Assembly: GCA_028386065.3 (NCBI GenBank)
Contig: JAKUCV010002481.1
Location: forward strand, 42,528-106,527
DNA length: 64,000 bases
Direction of reading: 5' to 3'
Source: Turnera subulata
Taxonomy: Eukaryota > Streptophyta > Magnoliopsida > Malpighiales > Passifloraceae
The notes under the pieces were generated by a model. That model saw only the letters and a program-made list of their open reading frames with translations. It searched no databases and was not told where the DNA came from. The translations under genes were made by a program, and so were the position numbers. Positions 54,200 to 64,000 of this stretch are shown piece by piece; the stretch's first letter is position 1, and each line of letters starts with the position of its first letter.

Positions 54200-57020
54200 T
54201 TTTCCGTTACTAATCTTTATCATAATCATTGTTCTTGTTCGAAGTTTTTATTGACTACTTGACTCTTCTTCTCCAAAGTTCTTCTTGAGAAAAAATTACA
54301 AACACATATGTCATGAGCTATTGTGATTATTCTTCTTCACGATTACTCTTTTGGTAAAAGTTATTTTTGTTCATGGTTTTCGTTGAGTTTTCGGGTGTTC
54401 TTCTTCATAGTTCTATTATTTCCAATAATTATTGTTCCTTGTCATTTTTAGTAATTTTTGAGAATGTATAAAATAAATGCTTATATATTAATCAGAGAAT
54501 AACTTGCATATAATGTATACAAAGAGGTTTTTTTCATAATATAGACAAACGAATTGTTTAGAATTAGTTTCGTATTAGGATAGGAATTTATAAATTGATT
54601 ACTGTTAATGATATATGTAATCTTTTGATAGTCTAAATTATAAAATTCTCATTATTAGAATATATTATTAATGAAGGGAATTATTAAGTTATATTATTAT
54701 TTTCTATTATTATTATTATTCTTAGTCATTGTTCATATTCCATATTTTTGTTATCAATTCGACCATTCTTCGATTTTTCTTCACCATAGTTCTTATTGAT
54801 AATAAATTACAAACAGATCTACCATGAGAACTCGTGACTATTCTTTCCATGATCATTTTTTTTGATAAACTTTATTCTTGTTCATAGTTTTCGCAGACTC
54901 TTCAGTTGTTATTCTTCATAATTTCACTATTTCTTAGTAATTATTATTCTTCTTATTGCTTGGTAGTTGTGGAAAAATATAAATAAAAGCTTATATATCA
55001 ATCACATTCTTGAGAAGAACTTATATATAATGTAGACTTCATAATCTAGACAAACAAGTTGTTTAGAATTAGGAGATTATTAAAATATGTTATTGTTTTT
55101 TTATTGTTTTTTTCATAACGGTTGGTATTGTTGTTGGTAGTTTTTGTTGACTATTCAGTTATTATTTGATTTTTTTGATAGTTCTCGTTGAGTTATTGTA
55201 ATTATTCATATCTATGATTATTCAATTTTCCTAGACTTTATTCTTCTTCGCAGTTTTCGTTAATTCTTTTAATCATTAACTTGGGAAGAACTTATATATA
55301 ATGTAGACATTGTTTTTTTTTTTTGATATTGTGAACAAACGAATACAAATTTTTTAGAATCGATTTTTGTATTAGAATAAGAATTTATAAAAAAAATTTT
55401 ATTCTCCATAATTCTTATTGATAATAAATTACAAAAAGAATATATGCTGCGAGCTCTTATGATTATTATTTTTGCATAAGTTATTCTTATTCATAGTTTT
55501 CGTTGACTCTTCGGCAGTTCTTCATCATAATTTTATTAGTAGACAAAATTTTTTTTGATAGTCTAGACAAAAGGACAAGCACTATTTAGAATTAGTTTAG
55601 TATTAGAATACGAATTTATAAATCGATTATTTTTAGTAATATTTTTTACTCCTTTCATTTTCTAAATTATATAATTTTAATTATTTAAATATATTATTAA
55701 TGAATGAGATTATTAAATTATATTATTATTTTTCATTATTATCCTTTTTGTAGTCGTTAGTCATGTTTATAGTTTTTGTTAACTATTCGACTATACTTCA
55801 ATTTTTTCCTTCATAATTCTTTTAAATAATAAACTACAAACACATAAGTTATGAATGCTTTTGATATTTGTTTTCAATTATTATTTTTTTCGTAGACATT
55901 GTTATTTTTCGTAGTTTTCGTCGACTGTTCAACTGTTTTTCGATTTTTTTTTCTCCATAACTCCTACTGATAATAAATTACAAAAAAATCTATCTTGAAT
56001 TTTTTTTGTGATTATTCTTCTTCTTGAATATTATATTTCGTAGATGTTATTTTTGCTCATAGTTTTCGTTGACTCTTTGACTATTCTTACCCATAATTCT
56101 ATTATTTTCTAATAATTATTGTTCTTCATGTTTTTTGCAAGTTGTTGACAAAATACAAATAAAGACTTATCTATTGATCATTACTTTGATAAGAACTTAT
56201 ATATAATATAGACAAATAATTTGTTTTACATTATAAATCAATTATTGTTAATAATATTTGTTAATCCTTTGATATTCTAAATTACATAATTTTAATTATT
56301 AAATTATATTATTATTTATTATTATTATTTTCTTCATAGTTTTTGTTGTTGTTGGTAATCTTTGTTAACTATTCTACTTTTTTCGATTTTTCTTCCTCAT
56401 AGTTCTTGTAGATAATAAACTACAAACACATCAATCATAAATTTTTTTGATTATTCTTATTTTTAATTTTTGTTGACTATTCAAATTTTTTTTTCACCAT
56501 AGTTCTTTTTGAAAATAAATAGAAACACATCTATCATGAGCTCTTTTGATTATTTTTCTTCATGATTTTTTCTTATTTATAGTTTTCACTAACTTTTTTG
56601 TTGTTCTTCTTCGTACTTCTACGGTTTTATAGTAATTATTGTTTTTCTTAATTCTTGTTAGTTGTTAAGGAAATACAAATATAGGCTTACATATTATTCT
56701 TTACAATGGGAAGAACATATATATAATGTATACAAAAATTTTCTTTCATAATCTAGACAAATGAATTGTTTAAAATTAGTTTTGTATTAGAAATTCAGAA
56801 AAAGATCGGTTAATGAAATTTTTCAATCATCTGATATTCTAAGTTATATAATTTTAATTATTAAATTTTATTATTAAGGAAGGGAATTAATAAATTATAT
56901 TATTATTTTTTATTACTATTCATTTTTGTAGTCGTCGTTCTTGTCAGTCACAATTCGAGTGTTCTTCAAATTTTAAACAAATACATTTGTCATGAGTTCT
57001 TTTGATTATCCCTCTCTATG
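54200..57020. repeat. Degenerate long tandem repeat, right block
   Basis: ACTTATATATAATGTAGAC-like anchors occur near 54488, 55017, 55287, 56196 and 56713. Other recurrent parts are AATAAATTACAAACACAT, TTCGTTGACTCTTCG and TTAATCCTTTGATATTCTAA. Intervals of about 270, 520 and 640 bp suggest an original unit near 500-530 bp with deletions. No coding sequence. Confidence 0.7.
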
Positions 57021-57147
57021 ATTATATGTTGGAGGTACTATAACTAATTAGTTTAATCTCAACAGAAAGAAATCAAGCATATATGGCAGGCACGCGATAG
57101 GAATACTAAGTAGATATATAATACTTTAGAATTAGTTTTTGAATAAG

Positions 57148-59128
57148 TGTAACGCCCTACTTCTTCTCTCTTCTCTGTGGTGCTCCCTAACAAACACACG
57201 CCGCCACCAACACTCTTCCTCTTTAACCCACACACCACTGCCACCTCCTCTATCTTCTTCTTCCTCACGAGCCACCGCTGCCATTAACGGGAGTCGACAG
57301 GAGGTTCGCGTGGGTTGTTCGAGGTGACACTCGAGGTGCATCGCCGTCATTACTACCGTTAAGCCCCTGAACCCTATCCCTTTTTCCTCTTCCTTCTCTT
57401 TTTGTTCTCAAGCTCTGGTGGTGGTTAATTGGGCTCTGTTTTGCGGTGTTGCGGGTGGATTGGTGTGGCTGTGTCGTGGGTCGTGTCTTGGCCGGAGCAG
57501 CAATGTCTTGTGTGTGTTTGCATGTGTGGTTGCTGCTGTTGGTGTTGGCTTCGACATGGGAGTGTGTTCCAGCAGTGGATCTAGCTGGTGGTGGTCTTGA
57601 GTTTGTCGGCGCGTGGATTTGAGGTTTTTGGGCAGAGAAGAGGCTCGGGTTTCGTGGTTCCTACGTAGATTCAAGGCTATTGACGGGTGGATTTGTTCCT
57701 ACTGAGTACAGTGTTTAATTCTGATAAGATTTCGGCCTCCCTCCTTCCTGTTTCAGATTATTATGAAGTTCTAGGTATTGTTGTATTGATTGATTTGAGT
57801 TTTCATGGATGTTCTGGGTTCGGCAGTACGCTTTGGGAAGTTTTGGCAAAATTTTCGGCAAGCTCGGGTCACTTTTCCAGCAAGGGTTGACCGAAATCCG
57901 GAGAGAGGGTTCCTGTTCTGGCAAGGCGGGGTTTTCTTCGACATTCCTTGCTATTTGTTTCCGATGATGTTATGTATTATTCTTTCATTCATGACATGTA
58001 TATTTGGCACGTGTTGACCGTATGTGTATACTTGTGCTCGTGGACTTACTCACCCTACGAGCCTGTCTTCGTTTGCCTGTATATTTGTCTTATATTGTAC
58101 ATTGAGTAGGCGACTCATATAAATCGCCACTGTGGTTTTACAGATCCATAGTAGCTTGCTGATAGTTTTCTTCCACATCGAGTTCCGGACTTTCCCTTCT
58201 CAGCAGGTAGCCGTGTGTCTTCCTGGTGGATCTATAGTTTGACTCTGCATATGTTTACACTTGTCATTGACTTATTTTTTACTTCCGCTGCATATTTACT
58301 TTCGGGATGTCGCTTTGGTTTACTTTGGATTTGGTCATTGTTATTCCGGTTGGTTTGTCGGTGGTTGCTTTGACTGGTTGAGCCTGTTTATACTTTGGAT
58401 ATTTTACATCCCAATGTGTATTTTGTTGGATATTGTTATTTGGGATTTTGAGATGACGTTTTACACAGAGTTTTCGGCATCCCTAGACTAAAGGGTGTTT
58501 TGGTCATTTCATGTTTCTTTATGTTTTATATTTCTGTTTTTGGGACGCAGTCATTTAAAGTTGGTAGCGAAGCTCCAGAACTCCTCTAGTACGGTGCGGG
58601 GTCCGGGGACGAACCTAGCGGAAGCTGGTGGGCCTGTGACACCCGCGGTCTATGAGGTCGGGAAGTGTATGCCGGTGCCGAAATGAGCATGGACAAGGAG
58701 CGGCTTCCAGCGGGCTTTAGCTGGAGGGGCACATGAATGAACCGTATCCACACCAGAATAGGAGAGATCCTGAGACTGTGTAGGGATGAGGCTGCACAGT
58801 TGGGGCGATTTTATAATTATACGAGTATGGGACTGTATAATTAAGAATAGCTCAAATAAAGTGATTTCGAGGTTGTACAGGTATGAGACTGTATAATTCG
58901 AGAATAGTTTAAATGGTTTGATGGGTACTAACTATATCAACATGGTGCACCTACCTTTTCGATGCTCATTCTAGAAAAACTCTAAAGTTAAGCGTGCTTG
59001 ACTTGGAGCAATTCTAGGATGGGTGACCTCCTGGGAAGTTTTCTTTGGAAATGTGCGAGTAAGGACAAAGCATGTTGGAAAGGTCTCGTGTTGGTTTGTA
59101 GTGACAGTCGACAAGCCGGGACGTTACA
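57148..59128 (+). repeat. 5' LTR of G2 (~1.98 kb)
   Basis: TGTAACGCCCTAC...GGGACGTTACA. It starts almost at once with the CT-rich leader that in other chromovirus LTRs here follows ~400 bp of promoter DNA, so the U3 promoter may be deleted. It shares GAGTAGGCGACTCA (58100) and CAGCAGGTAGCCGTGTG (58201) with the G1 LTR. The last 200 bp hold a 5S rRNA-derived segment. Confidence 0.8.
58923..59100 (+). pseudogene. 5S rRNA-derived segment inside G2 LTR
   Basis: From 58979 the sequence follows plant 5S rRNA closely: AAGTTAAGCGTGCTTG at 58985-59000, then CTAGGATGGGTGACCTCCTG and GGAAGT ending near 59039. The first ~55 bases (GGGTACTAACTATATCAAC, GGTGCAC) match the 5S 5' half weakly but with correct length. 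After GGAAGT an extra ~40 bases intervene before GGTCTCGTGTTGGTTTG, which resembles the 5S 3' end. The internal control regions of 5S genes (A box in AAGTTAAGCGTGC..., C box in GGATGGGTGACCTCC) are largely kept. It is on the same strand as the element and about 30-205 bp from the LTR end. Confidence 0.8.
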
Positions 59129-59146
59129 GTTGGTAGCAGAGTAGGC
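59129..59146 (+). other. Primer binding site of G2
   Basis: GTTGGTAGCAGAGTAGGC directly after the LTR; the standard chromovirus Met-type site. Confidence 0.8.
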
Positions 59147-59263
59147 TTCAGGTCTTTTGGGTTTTCAAACAAGTGTCTGTTGTGATTGTTGTGCATAAGC
59201 CTGTTCTAGTTTTGTGTCATTTTTAAACTGTTTTTGACAAGTTGCATTCGTATAGGCGTTGAT

Positions 59264-60660
59264 ATGGATCATCAGGGGCAACACAATGCTGGGGGGAACG
59301 CCCTTAGTCGTGTTTCCGACAACATGTCGGTGATGCAGATTCCTGCTGGACAAGGGAACGACAATGCGATGGAGGATGGTGCAGCAGGAGGGCAAGTTCC
59401 TATTGAACAGGGGAATGTGAATGCAGCAGGGTTGGTGCTGCCGGAGCTGGGCAACAGAATACAGTACCTCCTGGTATGGACCCGGCGATGCTACAACAGT
59501 ATCAGGCTTTTCTCCAGTGGTAGTAGTTTCACCAGCATCAATAGGGGGCACAGCCGGTTCAGGCAGTACTTGTTGCAGATCCCACGGTTAGTTTGGAGAG
59601 TGGCTACAAGCACATCAGCAAGTCGGGGATTGGTGAGTTCTCGGGCCAGAACAAGGAGGAGAAGCTGGCAGATGATTGGTTCAGATAGGTGGAGAATGTA
59701 ATGGAAAATTTCACTTGTCAGCCAGCATCTCGGGCAAAGTATGTGGCCCACATGTTCACTGGTTATGCTCTGACATAGTGGCAGGTGTTGGTCACAAATA
59801 TGCCTAAACTAGTGGTGATGTCGGGGGAAGACTTCAAGGAGAGGTTCTATAAGGAGTTCCTTTCTATCAATTACCGAGAAGAGTTGAAGAGGCAGTTCCT
59901 TGATATCAGGCAGAGGGAAGATGACTCAGTCACTGCATTTCAAAATCGGTACAACACTCTTCTCTCCTATGCCAGGGAGTTTGTGCCAGATAAGGAGACC
60001 AAGTGCAGACGGTTTGTGAATGCCCTACGCCACACCTTGGGAGCTGTTTTGGCTAGTGGGGGGGGCACAAGACCTGGGATGCAGTTTGTGAGGCTGTAGT
60101 GGACGTGGAGAGGATCCGATTGGCAGCACAGCAGGCTCAAGCAGCTGGACAAAAGAAGCGGGATTCTTCTTTTTTGGACAGTGGTAATCAGCCAAAGAGG
60201 CAGTATACAGTTTCTAGTGGTGGTTATTTGGGTGAGCACGGTTCTTCTTTTCGTGGGTCTAAGAAGAACTGGGGAGGTTGCTACCGAGGCGGATCAGGTA
60301 GATCTTCGGGTGGCCAGTCGCATCAGGATGTGTCCCGTGGACAGGGTGTTTCAGAGCGGACACAACTTAAGTGTTGGGGTTGCGGGCAATCTGGGTATAT
60401 TAAGCTCGATTGTCCAGAGAGGACTAGTGGTGGATCTCAGTACACGGTTCAGAGTTTTGTAACTTCGGGCTCTGGCAGGGGCACTAGTTACAGAGGTCGT
60501 GGTCGTGGTAATGGATCTGGGGCAGAGGTGGAGCGACGCAGGCTGCTACACCTCGGGTCTGTGCCATCACCAGGGAGGAGGATACTGATGCTCCAGAGGT
60601 CATTGCAGGTATATTTATGGTTTTTGGTCATCGCACACATGCTTTGGTTGATCTGGTCTC
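59264..60660 (+). pseudogene. G2 gag
   Basis: Starts MDHQGQHNAGGNALSRVSDN at 59264. A frameshift and stops occur in the Gln-rich part (59450-59560), with stops near 59687 and 59776 and another frameshift near 60065. The capsid region (FKERFYKEFLSINYREELKR, FQNRYNTLLSYAREFVPD) lies at 59785-60065. The zinc knuckle reads CWGCGQSGYIKLDC (about 60372-60413): the His of CX2CX4HX4C is replaced by Tyr. The protease motif at the end reads VDLVSTHSF, lacking the Gly-containing active-site triad. Confidence 0.85.
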
Positions 60661-60689
60661 TACACATTCTTTTATTTCACGTGTATACA

Positions 60690-63143
60690 TGACTAGACAT
60701 GATTGTGATGATGATGACCTAGGTAGACCCTTAAGAGTTCGGTTACCTACGGGTAGTATAGTTACTGTGGATCAGGTTGTAGGAATGTGTCTGTTGAGTA
60801 TGATGGTGAGTGTTTTCCTACTGATCTTAGTGTTATGGACTTGAGTGAGTTTGATGTGATTCTGGGTATAGAATGGCTGACTAGACACCAAGCAGTGGTA
60901 GATTGTCGAGCCAAGGAAATGGCCTTGTGTTCTCTTTTAGGGCGTAAATTGGTGTTTGTTGGGGAGCTGAGAGCTCTTTCTAGTTGTTGTATATCAGCCA
61001 TGCAGGCTTCCAGGATGATTCGAGAAGGATACAATACGTTCCTTGCCCATGTGGTGGACTCTACGGTACAAGTGCTGGGTTTGGAGGACATCCCGATAGT
61101 GAGGGAGTTTCCAGATGCTTTCCCCGACGGGTTACCAGGTTTACCTCCGGAGCATGAGGTTGAATATACAGTGGACTTGGTACCGGGAGTTGCTCCTATC
61201 TCTATTCCACCCTATAGGATGGCTCCGACTGAACTTCAGGAGTTAAAGAAGCAGTTGGAGGAGTTGCTAGAAAAGGGTTTCATAAGACCTAGCACTTCAC
61301 CATGGGGTGCTCCAGTCTTGTTTGTGAAGAAGAAGGATGGTAGTATGCAGATGTGTGTAGATTACAGGCAATTGAACAAGGTGATTGTGAAGAACAAGTA
61401 TCCATTGCCCAGGAATGATGACTTGTTTCATCAGTTGCAGGGTGCATCTGTGTTCTTAAAGATTGACTTGCGATCTTGATACCATCAGGTCAGGATTGCA
61501 GAGCAGGACATACCAAAGACTGCTTTCCACACTCGATATGGTCACTTTGAGTTTGTGGTTGTTCCTTTTGGGTTGACAAATGCTCTTGCAGTTTTCATGT
61601 GTGTGATGCATGGGGTGCTCCATGAGTCCCTAGACCGGTTTGTGGTTGTTTTTATAGAAGATATTTTGGTCTACTCGAGGAGTAAGGCCGAGCAAGAGGA
61701 GCATTTGAGGCTGGTGTTGCAGAGGCTGCGGGAGAAACAGCTTTATGCCAAACTCAACAAGTGCGAGTTTTGGTTGGATGACGTTGCTTTTCCCAGGAAT
61801 GTAGTGCTGGGAGAAGGTATTAAGGTAGACCCGGCCAGGGTTAAGGCGGTTATGGAGTGGGAACCATCGAAGAAAGCATTTGAGGTGCGGAGTTTCCTTG
61901 GGCTTGCTGGCTACTATCGCAGGTTCATTGAGAATTTTTCCTTGATAGCGGGTCTCATGACTAAGCTGTTGAGAAAGGGTTGCTCTTATGTGTGGGATGA
62001 TCGTTGTCAGCAAACTTTTGAGGAGCTGAAGAGTCGATTGACTTCTGCACCAGTGTTGACAGTTCCTAGACCCGGTGTGGAGTACATGGTGTTTGGTGAT
62101 GCTTCCGGTTTGGGTTTGGGTTGTGTGTTGATGTAGGAGGGTTGGGTGATTGCCTATGCTTCTAGACATTTGAGGACTCATGAGAAGAACTATTTGACCC
62201 ATGATATGGAGTTAGCTGCTGTGGTCTTTGCTTTGAAGATCTGGAGACACCATCTACTCGGGGAGAAGTGTTTGATTTTCACAGATCACAAGAGCTTGAA
62301 GTACATCATGACCCAGAAGGAGCTCAGTATGAGGCAGAGGCATTGGATCGAGCTCCTTAAGGATTATGACTGTACTATTGAGTATCATCTGGGAAAAGCT
62401 GATGTGGTTGCTGATGCTTTGAGCCGGAAGACAGTTTCTTCTGCAGATGAGGAGCCGGTTTCCTTTGATTTGCCGTCTTTGGTGGAGTTGAGATCTTTGG
62501 ATGCCCAGTTGGAGGTTGATGATACCGGAGTCTTGTTGGTCGGTTTGAGCATCTGACCGACCTTACGGGATAAGATTATGGAGTTGCATTTCGGTGACCC
62601 TCTTCTAGCAGAGTTGCGGGACAAAGCTCTCGGTGGAGAGAGTTCTAGTTTTTATATCCGAAAGGATGGAGGTTTGATGACGGGTGATCGTCTTTCTGTT
62701 CTGGAAGTGGATGACCTGAGGAGGTGGATTACGGCGCACAATGCGCCTTATGCCGTGCATCCGGGTGGCACAAAGATGTACCCTGAACTTGAAGAGTCAC
62801 TATTGGTGGCCTGGGATGAAGAAGGATGTTGCGGAGTTTGTGGCTTGTTGCATGACTTGTCAGTAGGTGAAAGCCGAACATCAGGCTCCTGCCGGCAAGA
62901 TGAGAACTTTGACTATTCCTCAGTGGAAGTGGGAGCACATCACTATGGATTTTGTGATCGGGTTACCGAGAACTCGGGGTCGACATGATGTCATCTAGGT
63001 CATTGTCGACAGGTTGACCAAGTCAGCTCACTTCTTGCCTATTCAGCAGGCGGATACGATGGATAAGCTTGCAAGGTTGTCTGTCTCTAGTGTTGTCAGA
63101 TTACATGGAGTTCCTCTGTTCATTGTGTCGGACAGGGATCCAA
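60690..63143 (+). pseudogene. G2 protease-RT-RNase H-integrase, broken
   Basis: Protease C-terminus and linker from 60787 ([19 protein letters not shown]). RT begins near 61200 with [17 protein letters not shown]; a stop interrupts KIDLRS at 61477. The catalytic (F/Y)-x-D-D reads FIED (about 61652-61663), a first-Asp to Glu change. RNase H ([14 protein letters not shown], stop at 62134, [21 protein letters not shown]) follows and ends with [10 protein letters not shown]. The integrase zinc domain and core are frameshifted near 62790 and stopped near 62866 and 62996. The sequence ends at VSDRDP (63143). Confidence 0.85.
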
Positions 63144-64000
63144 TGTAACGCCCCGAATTTCCGGTAATTAATTTCTATGGAATTTTTAAGAGTTTTTAAA
63201 TTTTATTTCCAATTCTAGCCTCGAGGAATTTCCGGGATTTTAGGTCAAGAAGATTATTATTAATTTCTTCTTCTTCTCTTTGGAAATATTTATTTAATGG
63301 TGAAATTAAACCGTAATTGGATTTTTTTTGGAGTTTATTTGTATTTTGTGGTGAAACACAAGATGGGGTGTAGTTTTTACTAAAACTACGTAGTTTTGGT
63401 AGAGCCAAAACCTAAAACACACAAAGGGATGCGTTTTGACTTTGGGGTTGACCAGGGGAGGGGCTTGTAGACGGAATGACGCCGTTTGGAAGCAAAACGA
63501 CGCCGTTTTGCGATTGACGAAACCCTAGCCCTAGAGTGCGCCTATATAATCTTTCTTTTCTCTCTCTCCTTCCCACTTCTCTTCCTCTCCCCGACGGCTC
63601 ACCCTGCTTCTTCTCCCCCCTTCTCAACTTTTCTTCTCTTTTTCTTTACTTTTCCCCTGCACTCCATCTCTTATTCCTTCCCACCTCAAAGCGCCGCCGC
63701 CGCCATGGGTTCGACGTCGCGTCTCTGGTGTTCGCGTCCGGTGGGAAGTATCAGTGTCGTAAAGAGCCGCCCTGTGAACGGCCGCCCTCTCCTCCATCAT
63801 TCTGATGTGGTCAATCCTGCAAGTGCACAGAATCGTCGTGGTACTCAAGGTCGTATCCACAGAGACTAGGCAAGATATTAGATGATTCAATCTAATGGCT
63901 AAGAAAATAAATGAAGAGAAATAATATCGGAATTGAAGATTGATAAGAAAGCAAATATTGAATTGAATGCAAAGAGAAGAGAGAGTTGAAATGACAATGA
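63144..64000 (+). mobile_element. Start of another gypsy LTR (G3), running off the window
   Basis: Begins TGTAACGCCCCGAATTTCC, the start shared by G1-type LTRs. It has A/T-rich U3 DNA, ACGACGCCGTTTTGCG motifs, then a TATA box (CCTATATAATC, 63541-63551) and a CT-rich leader, and a GC-rich segment (GCGCCGCCGCCGCCATGGG). No purine tract precedes it, so it is either a nested insertion in G2 or the G2 3' LTR joined by a deletion that removed the rest of integrase and the purine tract. Confidence 0.65.
63800..64000. other. Unresolved repeat-like stretch at the window end
   Basis: From TGATGTGGTCAATCC (63803) through GCAAGTGCACAGAATCGTCG and TCGTATCCACAGAGACT the sequence resembles a widespread plant repeat that I cannot name, and composition changes to A-rich after 63860. 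It may be a further insertion inside the G3 LTR. Confidence 0.35.

Larger units (their letters stand above)
57148..63143 (+). mobile_element. Ty3/gypsy chromovirus, Tekay/Del type (G2), partial
   Basis: 5' LTR 57148-59128, primer binding site, gag and pol as far as the integrase motif VSDRDP, where a different LTR (G3) begins at 63144. gag, RT and RNase H are close relatives of G1. Many stops are present. The left flank is ATAAG (57143-57147); the other copy of the duplication is not in the window. Confidence 0.85.

Overview
This window is repeat-dense plant nuclear DNA, most likely from a eudicot. I found no ordinary host gene. Almost all of it is transposable elements inserted into one another: Ty1/copia, Ty3/gypsy chromoviruses of Tekay/Del type, Ty3/gypsy Tat/Ogre-type elements, a PIF/Harbinger DNA transposon, a LINE fragment and probable Helitron ends. 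Lineages are assigned from motifs read by eye (RT, integrase, zinc knuckles, primer binding sites, LTR ends), not from a database search.

Layout. 1-3620 is the 3' part of a copia element (C1, + strand). 3621-7928 is a piece of a Tat/Ogre-type element (T-A, - strand) with its leader, a tRNA-Arg-type primer binding site and one LTR. 7956-11926 is a degraded full-length copia element (C2, - strand). 12528-14290 is a broken coiled-coil ORF of the plant 'putative gypsy-type transposon' class. 14290-17243 is a 5'-truncated PIF/Harbinger transposon (H1). 17244-21680 is a Tat/Retand gag-pol pseudogene (T-R, - strand) with an archaeal-type RNase H. 21683-40255 is a non-coding Tat-type element (T-B, - strand) rich in tandem repeats; a 10.25-kb chromovirus (G1, 25970-36223, 5-bp duplication GCTAG) has inserted into it. 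40256-41031 is a LINE ORF1 remnant (DUF4283-like plus zinc knuckle) abutting the T-B LTR.

41032-43735 is AT-rich, with microsatellites and a degenerate long tandem repeat that reappears at 54200-57020. Inside that block sits N1 (43736-51539, perfect duplication TAACT), a non-autonomous chromovirus-like LTR element. In N1 almost all gag-pol has been replaced by two antisense genes that have their own TATA boxes, and one has a cluster of poly(A) signals. One of these encodes half of an endonuclease/exonuclease/phosphatase fold. N1 lies 3 bp from a Helitron-like 3' terminus (51543). 57148-63143 is another chromovirus (G2) whose LTR contains a near-complete 5S rRNA-derived segment. A further LTR (G3, 63144 to the window end) interrupts its integrase.

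How the parts work together: only fragments of replication machinery are readable, and every autonomous element has stops, frameshifts or deleted integrase. T-B and N1 carry only cis signals (LTR, PBS, PPT) and would need proteins from relatives elsewhere. The most interesting items are N1 with its antisense genes, the 5S-derived LTR of G2, and the apparent tandem of T-B with an autonomous Tat relative across one truncated LTR.
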